Assembly (NCBI GenBank): GCA_948099385.1
Contig: CANUEZ040000165.1
Coordinates: forward strand, 818,501-882,500
Reading direction: 5' to 3'
Length of the DNA stretch: 64,000 nucleotides
DNA from: Fasciola hepatica
Lineage: Eukaryota; Platyhelminthes; Trematoda; Plagiorchiida; Fasciolidae
The position numbers were made by a program, and so were the translations under genes. A model generated the notes under the pieces. It had not been told where the DNA came from, made no database searches, and was given only the letters and a program-made list of their open reading frames with translations. Positions 31,897 through 44,180 of the stretch are shown here, piece after piece. The stretch's first letter is position 1; each line of letters opens with the position of its first letter.

Positions 31897-34800
31897 TGTT
31901 ACCATGGTCATCGTCGTCCTCCTCCTCATCATGGTACAGCGTTTAACAGCAGGGCAAGCCCCACTGAACACTGCCTTTTTCGCCATGTTGCACGTGGAAG
32001 CAGAAAGAATAAGTATACAAGATGGACAGGGAGTGGACCTACACGCCCTAATGGAGAGCACACGGAATACACAGTCTAACTGTACAAACGCATATTGATC
32101 ATTCATTCTGATTCGACAGAAAGTGACAAGACGATCGCCACTATTCACGGTTCGCAGCCAAATCCTTCAGTGTCTCCAGCCAAACTGGTTGAGGGATCTT
32201 TTGGACCCCAACCACGAAGACATGAGGCACCTACTTTTCTCAAGTTCGCTGTACATTTTCTCATTCCACATTGCCACGTCATCTGTTGACCTCCACGTGG
32301 TTTCTTATACTCCCTAAGAGGAACGGAGAATAGGACACGGTACGGTAGACGTGTGTTTGCCATACGGAACAAGTGCCCCAACCAACGAAGTCTACCGATC
32401 TATAAATGTGATAGAACGTTCTCCGAATTAATACCCAGTGCTCGATTTTTTACCTCAATATTGCTTACTCTGTTATTCCATTGAATCTTAGCGATACTTC
32501 GCAAACATCGATGGTCGAAAACCTGAAGATGGCGAATATCTTCCGAATGCAGATCCCAAGTCTCGCAACCATACAACAAAACTGAACGCACTGCGGTACA
32601 GTACACACGACCTTTCAACTTCAGCGAAATATCAGGTCGGCGCCACAAGTGCTTCAGTCCATCGTATGCCGCTCGAGCCTTGGATATACGCGTGCTCACT
32701 TCTACTACGTGCTCCCATCTGTCGTTGCGCTGCTGCCGAGGTGTTATGTCCTGCAAATCTCACACACAGTTGACACAGAAGGTCTCAGGTTACTGAGACT
32801 CAGTAACACAATCGGCGTTAAGATGTCACATACGATGAAAGCCCACGATTAAGTAGACACACAACACAAATCACAACACGATACCAAGTGGACGAGCTGT
32901 ACGGAAAATACAGGGCACGAGACCACGTAGACTCACACGAGGTAAGTGAAGCGGTCGACAACTGCCAGCACCTCCCCGCAGAGCAACAAGCTCGGAATCG
33001 CTGACATCAAGTCTTGCAGCATCGCTTTACACTTTGAAGGTACAAAGCGCATATGGAATAGAACTATAGCTCTTGCGAGTCTACCTAATGCAAGTTGAGC
33101 GTGTTCAGTGCATTCGAACTAGCAGACAGGGTCGTCCGTGTAACACGGGTTACATAGCTTCTCACCATTTCATAGTTCGACGGTCATATACTGGATATCT
33201 CACAAGACATTCTCCATAATCTCGATGAGGATTTTGAACAGGAACGAAGAAATGGGAAATCCTTGTCGAACACCGCAGGCCGTTTCGAGTAGACTGTATA
33301 GTTCATCGTAAACCCTAAGCGGTCAGAAGTATAGGAGTACAGTGACTTCAGTAGACTCACGAACTTCTGTGGCATACGTTTTCGGTGAAGAGCACTGAAG
33401 AGCGCTGTTCGGTGAACCGAATTGAAGGCGTCTTTGAAGTCGAGCAAAACCATTGTTGTCGTTCAAGTATGTGTGTATGCATGTAAAGTAATTGGCGGAG
33501 TGAAAATCTCGTTCCTGCATCTTCGACTTAGGCTAGATCTGGCCTGTCGTTCGCAAGCGTTCCTCTCAGGTCGGTGTCAGACGGCGCAGCAAAATCGAGG
33601 CTAGTACCTTGGTAACTATCGGAATTAAACTGATCTGACGATACTTAATACACTCGTTGCATATTCCCTTCTTGTAGATGAGTACAATCGATGACTTACC
33701 CCATAAAAACGGAACCCGCTCCTCGTTTCAAATGTCACGAAGGAAGGTGGTAAGTGATTAAATGAACGCGCCACCACCCATTTCGAAAAAAACTGATGGG
33801 AGTTCATCAAAACCGGCCACTTTCCGTCGCTTTAATAATCGAGTGCTTGGTTCTAATTCCACTCCCAATGGGTGTCGAGTGATACTCCCCAAAGAATCAC
33901 AGTTGTTGACACAGGAGTAACTACATTAGCGCGCGGCCAGCTAAACTGCTCCCCTAAGTATTCAGCCCAACGGCCAAGCCTTTGCTCTTTGCCTTGAATC
34001 GGCTCTTCATTTTCATCGCCTATCTTTTCACCGACCGGGGTTTGCCGTGCACCGGTGCCGCGAATAAGTATGAATAGTTATTGGCTGTTACCTGAAGCAG
34101 CTGCTACTTCAGTTTCTTCGATTACCTTAGCCCACCAATTTTCGCGATCCTTCATAAGGCTCTTCGTAACTTGCTTTTGTAGATGTCTTCGTACCTTATT
34201 CATTTCCTTACAGTTCGAGAGCTGACGTTCTTTGCTCTAATAGCCTGATCGACTCTTGTGAAATCCAGTGTCTTTGATGGACATCGGATCTAAGACCACA
34301 GGGAAAACCTGCTACCACGTGTATCGCCTGTTTGATATGAGCCCAATGCTCATCTACATTACTGTTCGCCGTAGATCCTGACTCATGTACAAATTTCTGT
34401 TCATAACGGGTGCGAACTTCTGAGTCAAACAAACGTTAAAAAGCCAACTGGGTTTGCGGTTTGCGTCGATGATCATGGAGCTGGAGCGATAATCACAATA
34501 AAGCTAATGCATGGTACGTGGACCAGTAGGATCTACATTTCTGGACAAAACTGAGCCACCAATAGCTCACGGCGATCTGACCAATGTGGCTGAGAATACC
34601 TGTTGCGTTAGAACGCCATTTTGCTGTGCGCCGCTAGTTGTGTCGGAAATTCGTACTAGACAGGAATAACCGATTGTCTGCACAAAACTGGAAAAGTCTA
34701 TCCCCGTTATCTGTCCGCTGAGCGAGTAAAGCACAACGCCCACCTAAACAAGCTTCTGACGCACTTAGTTTGCCAACTTGTGCATTGAAGTCACCAGCTA

Positions 34801-35045
34801 GCACTACAATGTCAGGACCTTTACTGTTGCGAACGAGGGTGGCGAGTTCATCATAGAACTCATCTTTCTGCGCGTCTGAGCTGCAGTCTCTTGGGGTGTA
34901 TGCAGAGATTAAAATCAAACTGCGCTTGGTACAGCCATCCTTCGAGCCTCACATCACATAAACGACTGTTGACTGGTACCTAGTCTAAAAGGGCAGCCTC
35001 AGACTTTTCAGTCGAGATTATTCCTGCACCACGTTAACCCACAAC
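31897..35045 (-). pseudogene. RTE-A copy 3, heavily decayed
   Basis: On minus the 3' block begins at about 31,900 just after gypsy E. Recognisable pieces follow in order: GHLFRMANTRLPYRVLFSVP, VFDHRCLRSIAKIQW, LLDFKDAFNSVHRTALF (palm motif, 33,184-33,453), EN-RT linker (34,208-34,432) and LAGDFNAQVGKLSASEACLGG (34,634-34,918). The copy ends inside EN near 35,045 (the GVG motif region). Large gaps and frameshifts throughout, and no catalytic aspartate pair could be read. Confidence 0.82.
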
Positions 35046-35387
35046 TCTTGGAATGTAGACTAGCAACAGAATCGGCAAAATTAGTAGGATTGAGAAGAAC
35101 AAGTCAGAATTAGAACGCTTCACTTGTCTAATAATTGGAGTACATCAGCTGAAACGTAAAAGGAGAACTGTCATGAAATGCTATGTAAAACGAAACGAGC
35201 AAGCGCACAAAAATTTGTACAATTTTCGCCCCTGTTTAGACAAGAATCGTTCGTCGTAATCTTTTTGTAAGAGAGGGAGAGAAGGGGCTTGTGGTGGACC
35301 AAATAAAACTAACAATTTGTAGTGTCCATTCGTGCTTCTCGATTACGTAGGGAGTATGGACGTATACGCTGCTGTCGACTGAGTAGT
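35046..35387 (-). other. Region between RTE-A copy 3 and gypsy D; no gene seen
   Basis: Expected place of the gypsy D 3' non-coding part and LTR. No match to the gypsy C LTR was noticed, and no open frame is convincing. Confidence 0.35.
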
Positions 35388-37976
35388 TAAGAGAAATTGT
35401 CATTTTTTGGATCCGTGTGTGTCTGTACATCATGCACTGTAAGACTATCAGTAACGTCGGGACTTGTTGATTGATCCTGTGGAAAGTCGCTTTGGGGTGT
35501 TCTTAATGGGGATTCATTAGTGGATGGCGGACATGTATTGCCTCGAGGAGCCGATCGATGAATAAAAAGGTTTTCTGTTCTTCAGTCTGGCAGTTTCACA
35601 AGGGCATAATGGGGATTACAACTGATTAGATCTACTTCCTCCACCAGGGGATCATATTTCGAGGATCTGTCCATGCGCTTTAGTAACACGGGGCTAGGAA
35701 TTGTGAACCACGTAGGTATCGAAACCCCATTAGTAGAACGTCGAACATAACAGAACAGTCGCTCATGTGGAGTAGTGTTTGTGGCAGTGCAGAGTAGTGA
35801 GCGATTTGAGTGGAGTGAGTCTGGAAGCACTGATTCCCACTGGGAAATCGAAGGGTTTCTTGTTTTTAGAGCCAGAGAGATCGACTTCCATAGGGTTCCG
35901 TTCGAACGCTCCACCTGGCCACTAGCTCGAGGATTGTTTGCCGTCGTGTGACTGAGTGTCACCCCCTTAGCTCGTAGGAACTGTGTTAGCTCCGATGACA
36001 CGAAAGCGGATCCTCAGTCAGTGTGTATGTAGGTGGGTATGCTGAATAAAACATAGTTGACACAGACGCTTTATCACCGTAGTTGCTGATATATCTAGGC
36101 AAGCGAATGCAAAGGGGAAACAGGAGTACTCATCAATAACAGTCAGGAGGTAGCGATTTTGGTTATTGGAAGGCAGTCGAACTTTAAAGTCAATACTCAG
36201 CCGCTCGAACGGTTGCGTAGCTTTGATTAGGCGACACTCGGCTGGTTTGTAAAACCGCGGTTTTATCTCTGCACAGACCGGGCATCGGGAAATCATGTTT
36301 CTGACTTCATCTACAGAGTAAGGCAAATTTTTGGTGCGCACAAAGTGAAGCATGCGAGTTGTCCCAGGATGACACAAGGCGTCATGTACGTATTTCAACT
36401 GAGTTCCGTTTACATTACAAGAACATGTGCTGCGATAAAGTGCATCAGCTACATGGTTATCTGTACCGAGCCGATAGATTATGTCATAATGGTCGGCTGA
36501 TAGCTCAAGCCGCCAGCTCTGGATCTTATCATTCTTGATTTTGCTTGACTGCTCTCCGTCATACATGAAGGTCACGGATCTTTGATCGGTAATTAGCTTA
36601 AAATGAATACCCAGGAGATAATGACGCCATTTTCGGATAGCCTCGACAATTGCACAAGCTTCCTTCTCGATAGCCGAATGATGCATTCCACTAGGAGTCA
36701 GGGTGCTGGAGAAGAAATCCACCGGTCGGTTGTTTTGGCTCAGTGAAGGACCGGTCGCTGTATCTGAAGCGTCCGTCTCGACGACTGATGGAATATTATA
36801 ATCCACTGTTACGATCATAGCACTCTCCATATCTAGTTTGAGACGTTCAAATGCCTCTCGCGCAGGTATAGGAAGAGGAAATGTATTCCGAACGAGCGGC
36901 CCAATTTTATCGGAAAATGAAAGTATCCACTGAGAATCATAAGCAAACATGTCAATCACCCGTCGTTGAGACCTGAGGTCACTAGGAGGCGGGACCTCGC
37001 GCAGTGGTTTCATGCAGTCATGGTCGAGCTTGATGGTACCCTGGGTTACGTAATAGCCAAGGAATTTTATTTCACTTTTGGCAGTTACAGTTTTTGAAGC
37101 ATTTAACGTTATTCCATATCTTGCTACGGTTTTCGGGAAACGTTGAAAATTGTAATTGTGATCATCCATGGTCATGCCACACACGGTAACATTATCAACA
37201 TAATCGAAGGTATCCTTCAGGTTCTCGGGTTTCAAAATACTATCGATGGTGCGTTGGAAGCAAGCTACACCATTGGTAACCCCGAATAGTATCCTGCGAA
37301 ACCGGAAAAAGTTGCCACCAGCCTGGAAAGCAGCGTAAGATTTTTGTGTTCAGCAATAGGTACCTGATGGTACGCGCTTTGAAGATTAAGGGTATTGTAG
37401 ATGGTGTAGCGAGAGATATTCTCTACCATTTGATCAGTCCTGGGAAGTGGTTAGGTATCCAGTTGCGTGAAAAGATTGATTGTCTGGCTGTTATCGATAA
37501 CCATTCTTTTCTTATGATTGAAGTTTTTAGTAATTAGAACTTGAGCCCTCCAAGTGGAGTTCAAAGGTTCAATAGTGCCACCACTTAGAAGCTGTTTTAT
37601 CTCCGATTTGATGAATTTCTCATCTTCGATAGAGCATCGCCGAGATTTCGTGGCGATTGGTTTACAATCTGGCGATAAATGGGTGAATCATGGGGGGGGG
37701 GCTTCAATTTTAGCAGCCGCAAGCCCACATAACAGAAACGTGTCACGTGAGCCACTAAATAGCATTTCCACTTTGTTACGTAGTCCGAGGAATTTTATGC
37801 CCCAAAAGGACATCTGCGCACAAATTTTTCATCACTGACAGTTTTACGTTATTTGAGGAAGTGTCCCGATAGCGAATTGATACATTGCAGTAACCAGTGA
37901 TATCGCAGGTCAACGATGTCGAGGCCATAACGATTTTTGAATCGCACGGATGAACTTGCCAATGATTAGTCATCAT
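35388..37976 (-). pseudogene. Gypsy D pol: protease-RT-RNase H-integrase, broken
   Basis: Same lineage as gypsy C. A protease C-terminal part (CADVLLGHKI) is at about 37,780. The RT N-terminal half lies in broken frames at 37,260-37,700 (LNLQSAYHQVPIAEH). A 405-codon frame (37,235-36,018) begins at the RT active site, reading YVDN where YVDD is required, and runs through FLGYYVTQG, RNase H (VETDASDTATG, FSSTLTPSGMHHS, TDQRSVTFMYD, NHVADAL) and the integrase zinc module (ALCHPG, CPVCAEIKP) with SIDFKVRLP. Frame 36,001-35,582 continues integrase (NNPRASGQVERSNGTLWK). A tga at 35,582-35,584 is followed by an in-frame tail to taa at 35,388. No RT N-terminus or gag is left. Confidence 0.82.
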
Positions 37977-38290
37977 CGTCGTACAGCGTCAAACAGTAGG
38001 GCAAGCCCTACTGACCACTGCCTTTCTCACCATGTTGCACGCTGAATTAGAAAGTATGAATATACAAGATGGGCAGGGACTGGACCTACGTGGGTGGGAA
38101 AAGGAAAGAATGCCCTAGTAGCCAACACACGGAATACACAGTCTAACTGTACAAACGCACATCGATCAGTCATTCTGATTCGACAGAAAGTGACAAGACG
38201 ATCGCCACTGTTCGCGGTTCGCAGCCATATCCTCCAGTGTCTCCAACCAACTGGTAGACGGATCTTTTGGACTGCAACCAGGGAGACGTG
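37972..38290 (-). mobile_element. RTE-A copy 4, 3' end only
   Basis: The 3' tail and shared 3' block plus the last codons of RT, truncated at 38,290. It sits at the 5' side of gypsy D and shares its orientation. Confidence 0.8.
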
Positions 38291-38371
38291 AAGCTACTTC
38301 GTCTTCTGAAGTGCGCAGGAAATACCTCGATGAGATAGGAGCGTTTAGCTAAATCACACTGCTCGAATCCT

Positions 38372-38434
<63 letters not shown>

Positions 38435-38545
38435 CACCAGATGTTTATCTATTTCATTTTCGACTTGCCTTTCAACATAAATTCTGATCGTGGCTCTTCG
38501 TTCATGTCCGACTAGCTCATAAACTTTCAGTGAAAGCGCTGCCAC
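38291..38545. repeat. (TA)n tract (38,374-38,432) and flanks
   Basis: A 59-bp perfect (TA)n microsatellite in otherwise unremarkable sequence. Frames encoding Tyr-Ile repeats across it are artefacts. Confidence 0.85.
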
Positions 38546-38640
38546 TAGCCAGACTAATGCTTACAGCCCTCAGCGTAATGGTCTAGTCGAACACCTGAAC
38601 GGCAGTATTTGGAAGGCCATTACCTTAGCACTCGGATTTT
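38546..38640 (+). pseudogene. Gypsy integrase remnant
   Basis: About 30 codons reading SPQRNGLVEHLNGSIWKAITL match the integrase Glu motif of gypsy C/D type (SGQVERSNGTLWKSISL), on plus and isolated from any other pol piece. It ends in a stop. Confidence 0.65.
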
Positions 38641-38849
38641 GAAATCTTTATATTATTGTATTTCATACTCGTCTGATTTCACGCTGTGTGCAAAACAAAA
38701 TGGTACAGAGGTGAAACAAGGGGTATGCGGAGTCACATTCTATGATTTCTTGTTTGTGGGTGCAATACTGCCCCGTGTCCCAGGCTAAAGCAGGTGGTTT
38801 TTTAAGGTCTACAACCGGATCCTTTAGCCATCAAAAGCTTATCCCGCAA
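38641..38849. other. Unassigned spacer
   Basis: A/T-rich then G-rich sequence with no frame or repeat that I recognise. Confidence 0.3.
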
Positions 38850-39230
38850 GGTAGCGGGACGAAGCGTGGGGTCGGTAACCACTGGGGGCTGGTCACTGAT
38901 TGCTCAGTTCATACGCCCTTTGGATGAGGTTAAACGTCCCTTGGTGCCCAGTACGTCCCTTCACCACAGATACAGGTGAGCATACTGTTGCGCGCCTCAT
39001 ATACCACCCATAGTTGGTATGGAATTAGGTTTAGCCATCTCCACTAGACTGACTACCAGTCAGTCTATGCAGTTGAAAGCGCCAGATATTCGCTTTCGTC
39101 CTTTCACTTTGGTGGTAACACTTCTGCATGCGATGGTCTGCGCATAGATGAAGCAGTCAACCACCGTTATCCGTGCGTTGGTGGCTGGCGTCGCTCTGGC
39201 CTCCAAGTGTTCGCTTATCTGAACCTAGTT
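38850..39230 (+). repeat. Dispersed repeat R1, copy 1
   Basis: It aligns in the same orientation with 54,985-55,300: shared words include TTTGGATGAGG/TTCGGATGAGG, CACCTCTCCGCCACAG-like block, GTGAGCATACTGTTG, TCAGTCAGTC-like block and ATTCGCTTTC. No protein is apparent. It may be the 5' leader of an RTE family; assignment is open. Confidence 0.55.
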
Positions 39231-39300
39231 GACCAATATGGACGTTCAGATCTCCAACCAGTACTACTATATCCCTATGGTATATATATATATATATATA
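39231..39300. repeat. Short (TA)n tract (39,281-39,300)
   Basis: Twenty bases of (TA)n. With the tract at 39,618-39,664 it brackets the Penelope-like terminal segment. Confidence 0.8.
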
Positions 39301-39614
39301 TTGATAGTAAGTAGTATGTAAACGTGTGGACAAAATTTCCCCGGAAGCACACGACCGGTTTCGCGGTTGTTACCGCTCATCAGGTATGCGTACCCGGTAC
39401 TCCTCTGCCCACTCGTCTTCATACTTGTACACTCCGATGTTATATGTTCACTAGAATCTAATTTGAATCGTCGGGAGTGGGAATGGATACTCTTCATTGA
39501 AGAGCCCACAAATGAATCACAAATGTGATTTCTCATAGTAATTCGTGTCTGGGTCACTGCTAACCCAATGAAGAGTATCCGTTCACACTCCAGACGATTC
39601 AAATTAGATTGTAG

Positions 39615-39617
<3 letters not shown>
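39301..39617 (-). mobile_element. Terminal segment of a possible Penelope-like element
   Basis: A 317-bp block between two (TA)n tracts, with a hammerhead-like core near one end (39,352-39,400) and a long imperfect hairpin at the other (39,443-39,499 against 39,566-39,620). Penelope-like elements are known to carry hammerhead motifs in their terminal repeats, and some favour (TA)n targets. No RT or GIY-YIG sequence is attached, so the assignment is inference. Confidence 0.4.
39352..39400 (-). ncRNA. Hammerhead ribozyme-like core
   Basis: On minus, CTGATGA (39,383-39,377) is followed by a perfect stem II hairpin GCGGT-AACA-ACCGC and then GAAA (39,362-39,359), the invariant hammerhead core in the right order. 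CCGGT after GAAA can pair with ACCGG upstream, as stem III would. A short GTA/TAC hairpin can form stem I. The expected cleavage-site dinucleotide between stems III and I is not evident, so this copy may be inactive or my stem assignment may be off. Confidence 0.5.

Positions 39618-39620
<3 letters not shown>
39443..39620. repeat. Inverted repeat, 55-57 bp arms
   Basis: Arms 39,443-39,499 and 39,566-39,620 are inverted copies with a few mismatches (both contain TCTAATTTGAATCGTC and GGATACTCTTCATTG on opposite strands), separated by 66 bases. Confidence 0.8.

Positions 39621-39664
<44 letters not shown>
39618..39664. repeat. (TA)n tract adjoining RTE-D
   Basis: A 47-bp (TA)n microsatellite lying at the 3' end of the minus-strand RTE-D copy. 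Confidence 0.85.
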
Positions 39665-39665
<1 letters not shown>

Positions 39666-40010
39666 TGTAATAACACCGGCTTGAGATCAAGCAAGGTGCC
39701 AACGAAACAATATAAATTACAAAATAGGGGAAGGGGCGTACAATAAAGTAAACAAACCGTGAGTGAGAGGAGGAAAATGTTTTTTTTTGGGCTTTTCATT
39801 TTACGCTTTTCTTTGTTTTTTTTTTGTCAATTTGATTTTCGGAATGATATTTTTGTGGTTACGGGGCACGAGAGTTCGATGAACAGACTGCACAGCATTT
39901 GCGCCACTGACTTCTATTTTGAGCCATGTCCCTAAATGTCTTTAACAAACGATAGTCCTCATTCCTTGGGCCCCAACCAGGGAGGCGGGAAGCTCCAACC
40001 GGAGCCAGTG
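39665..40010 (-). pseudogene. RTE-D 3' end, copy 1
   Basis: The minus strand holds the last RT codons of an RTE family distinct from RTE-A (LPGWGPRN, RDMAQNRSQWRKCC) and its 3' UTR, ending GATCTCAAGCCGGTGTTA next to (TA)n. The same end occurs on plus at 58,782-59,128. Confidence 0.75.
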
Positions 40011-40035
40011 CTGATGCTAGAATATTTATACCTCT

Positions 40036-43000
40036 ACGTCAAGAATTCCATACTGCATCGGTCGTCGCGCAGGATAATTAGGACCGCGCTGCCTGTTGCA
40101 TCGAGTGGGGTGGGTAGTGATAAGTGGGCTACTGCTTAGAGTTCCCTCTCTGTTATTCAACCTTTGTCTTCTGTCCCTAACCATCCCTCTTTGCCCCATC
40201 TATCCACCCATAATGCTCCCACTAACAACACGGTCGATACTCGCAACGATTCACTGTCAAACAGTATCGGGAATAATCCTCTGTCTGGTAACTCACATTT
40301 TCTCAAGCCTCGTCAGCCTCTGAATCTCGGCTCCTTCAACGTGCTTACTCTCATGCAGGCCGGTCAGCATGCGTGCCTAACCCTCACATTAGATTCTCTG
40401 AAGATTGATGTTTGCTGCTTAAGTGAAACGCGTATATAGGATTCGAGCAGTGTGATTCAACTAACTGCTCCTGGTGTCTCATCGAGATATTCTCTGCGCA
40501 CTTCAGGAGACGAAATAGCTCGAGCTACGGGTCAACGTGGTGTAGGACTAGTCTTGACTGACAAGGCTGAGGCTGCCCTTTTAGACTGGATCCTTGTGAA
40601 CAGTCGTTTATGTGGGGGTCAGTTGGCGTTCGAAAGGATAGTTGTGTTAAACGCAATTTGTTTGTGATCTCGGCGTACGCCCCAACGGACTGCAGCTCAG
40701 GCGCGCAGAAAGATGAGTTCCATGATGAACTCGCCACCCTCGTTCGCAGCAGTAAAGGTTCTGATATTGTAGTGCTAGCTGGTGATTTTAATGCACAAGT
40801 TGGCAAACTAAGTGTGTCAGAAGCTTGTTTAGGTGGGCGTTGTGCTTTACCCGCTGGGCGTACAGATAACGGGGATTGGTTTCTCCAGTTTTGTGCAGAC
40901 AATCGATTGTTCTTGTCTAGCACCAATTTCCGACGCAGCTCGCGTTGCACAGCAACGTGGCGCTCTAACTCTACAGGTACTTTGAGTCAAATTGATCATT
41001 TCGCCGTAAGCTACCGGTGACGCAGTTCTGTTCACAACTGCAGATCTTACTAGTCCATGTGCGTAAAGTCGGACAATGCATTAGTTTTAATGCGATTATC
41101 TCTCCAGCTCCATGGTCATCGTCGCAAACCGCAAACCGGATTAGCCGTGCAACGTAAGTGTGATCCAGAAGTACGCACCCGTTACGAGCAGAAGTTAGCA
41201 CATGTGCTAGGATCTGCGCTGAACAGTAATGTAGATGAGCATTCGGCTCATATGAAACAGGCGATGCACTTTGCATCAGGTTTTGCCTGTGGTCCTAGAT
41301 CCGTTGTCCGTCGAAGACACTGGATCTCGCTAGAGTCGCTGAGCGTAATGGAGCAAAAGCGTCAGCTTCCGAATTGTAAGGAGATGAATAAGATGTGAAG
41401 AAAGCTCCAGAGGCAAGTTATGAAAAGCCTTAAGAATGATTGCGAAAATTGGTGGGTCAAGGTAGTCGAAGAAGTGGAGATGGCAGCTGCTTCAGGTAAC
41501 AGTCAAAGACTGTTCAAACTTATTCGTGACACCGGTGGACGTCGCATCTAGGTCAGTGAAACGATTTGCGATAAAAATGGAAAACCCATCTATTGGAAAC
41601 AGCAAAGGCTTAATCGTTGGGCCGAGTACTGCCGTGTCAACAACTGCGACTCCTTGGGTGGTATCACTTGAGGCCCCCATCGGAAGTAGAAGTAAAGTCA
41701 TGCATTCGATTACTGAAGCGAGGGAAAGCGGCAGGTCCTGACGAACTTCCTCAGTTCTTTTCAAACTGGGTGGTAAGGCGTTGATAAAATCACTAACCGC
41801 CTTGCTCCGTGACATTTGGAAGGAGGAGCGTATTCCGTTAATATGGAGCGATTCATCGATTGTTCCCATCTTCAAGAAGGGAATACGCAATGACTGCAGT
41901 AATCATCGTGGGATAAGCTTAATTCCGATAGTCACCAAAGTATTAGCCTCGATTTTGCTGCACCGTCTTATGCCCACTCGCGAGAGGAATGTCCGCGAAC
42001 AGCAGGCTGGATTCCGCCCAGGTCGAGGATGCATGGACCAGATTTTTACTCTTCGCCGACTACTTGAAACGCGTCACACGCACCGCCGACCGACAATAAT
42101 GGTTTTCTTGGACAGAACTTTTCAGTGCTCTTCATGGAAAAGGCATGCCCCGAAGTTTCTGAACCTACTGAGATCGTTGTATTCTTATACTTGTGGCCGC
42201 GTAAGAGTTTATGGTGAACTATCTGGTCGGTTCGAAACGACCAGCGGTGTTCGACAAGGATGTCCTATGTCTCCATTTCTGTTCAACTTCATCATGGACG
42301 AAATAATGGACAGTGCGCTGCACAATCTTCAAGATGTGACTGTCGAACTAGGAAAAAGTGGGAAGCTATGTGACATAGATTACGCCGACCACCTTGTTTG
42401 CTTTTTCGAATGCACGGAACATGCTCAACGTGCACTAGATAGACTCTCAAGAGCTGTAGCTCCATTCGGCATATGCTTTGCACCTTCAGAGTGTAAGGTG
42501 ATGTTGCAAGACTGGACGTCAACGATTCCGAGCTTGATATTCTATGGGGAGGTGCTGTCAGTTGTGGACCACTTCAGCTAACTCGGCAGCAACGTGACGA
42601 CGGATGGAAGCACTGTAGTACAAGTGAGCACGCGTGTATCCAAGGCTCGAGTGGCGTGCGCTGGACTGAAGCACATGTGGCGTCGATCTGACCTTTCACT
42701 GAAGTTAAAAGGTTGTGTATCCTGTACCGCAGTGCGTTCAGTTTCGTTGTGTGATTGCGAAACTTGGAGTCTGCGTGCTGAAGATATTCGTCGTCTTGAG
42801 GTTTTCGACCAACGTTTTTTACATAGTATCGCTAAGATTAGGTGGAATAGCCCAGTAAGTAATGATGGGGTCAGAAATCGAGTACTGGGTACTAACTCGG
42901 AGAACGTTTTGTCACAGCGTATCCAACTTAGTAGACTTCGTTGGTTGGGGCATGTGTTCCTTATGGCAAACACACGTCTACCGTACCGTGTTCTATTCTC

Positions 43001-43420
43001 CGTTCCTCCTCAGGAGTGGAAGAAACCACGTGGAGGTCAACAGATGACGTGACAGCGAGGAATGAGAAAATGTACAGCAAACTCAGAAAAGGTAGGTGCT
43101 TCACGTCTTCGTGGTTGGAATCTAAAAGATCCCTCAACCAGTTTGGCTGGAGACACTGAAGGATTTGGCTGCGAACCGCGAACAGTGGCGATCGTCGAAT
43201 CACTTTCTGTCGAATCAGAATGACTGATCGATGTGCGTTTGTACAGTTAGACTGTGTATTCCGTGTGTTGGCTACTAGGGCATTCTTTCCTTTTCCCACC
43301 CACGTAGGTCCAGTCCCTGCCCATCTTGTATATTCATACTTTCTAATTCAACGTGCAACATGGTGAGAAAGGCTGTGGTCAGTAGGGCTCACCCTACTGT
43401 TTAACGCTGTAGGATGATGA
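40036..43420 (+). pseudogene. RTE-A copy 5, long but decayed
   Basis: It begins at AAGAATTCCATACTGC (as at 25,192 of copy 1) and keeps colinearity to the 3' block and tail at 43,420. EN is split over 40,164-40,439, 40,452-40,667 and 40,610-41,020 (LAGDFNAQVGKLSVSEACLGG). RT is open at 41,781-42,581: VPIFKKGIRNDCSNHRGIS, FRPGRGCMDQIF, VFLD followed by a deletion that removes the KGAFDSVDR part of the palm motif, then GVRQGCPMSPFLFN and IDYADHLVC, where YADD is expected. The C-terminal part is at 42,594-43,052. Where copy 1 has its premature taa, this copy has Leu. Confidence 0.87.
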
Positions 43421-44180
43421 CATCAAGTCATGCGCTGACCGCCGCGTCGCTTCTTACAGCCTTGCCCAGCACGTTTGGTTAGAGTACGGCAAGGTAGATG
43501 ATAGACAAGCATTCGCAAAACATAGCTGAGCCACCGGAGGCGGTGTAGAGCGATCACTCCGTTAAGAGGACTGCTCTTCGTGCCTAACACATGACGGCGC
43601 ACCTCGTCATTACTCACTCGATGTTCCCACCAGACGCGAGCAATGCCTCGAAGACATTGGTTGTCGAACACGGAAAGACGCCGAGAATCCTGAACGCGAA
43701 GTGGCCAGTTCTCGCAGCCGTAGAGTAAAGCACTGCGAACCCCGGCGACGTACACTCGTCCCTTATGAAAAAGAGCCGGATATCATGGCGACGCCACAAG
43801 TGTCGCAGGTTTGCGAAAGCTGCTCTATCTCTGGCTATGCATGAACTGATCTCTTTTCCAACACCCCCTCCAGCTGTTATGAAGCTCCCTAGGTACTTAA
43901 AGTTGTCAGCTGACTCTAGCTGCTCACCACAAAGTGTGAAGGCAGGCACGGGCTCCTGTCAATCTTGAAAAAGCACTTCACTTGGAAGGCGCTAAATGCA
44001 TTTCATATGTGGGTACCTCAATCGTCAACCGGCCCAAAGCATGTTGTATTGTCTGTGTATTATCATTCAACAAGGCGATGTTATCGGCATATTCCAGGTC
44101 GAAAATTTGTCCCTTGGGAGGACTATAGCTCCACCGCTTGGAATACCAGACGAAGCATTAAGTGGAAACTATAAAGGAAG
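43421..44180 (-). pseudogene. RTE-C fragment: RT active site to C-terminal domain
   Basis: A third RTE family. On minus from about 44,150: PPKGQIFDLEYADNIALLN (YADN in place of YADD), then [75 protein letters not shown] and RRGGQRMT, in two or three frames. It is cut at its 3' side by the tail of RTE-A copy 5. No 5' part is visible. Confidence 0.8.
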
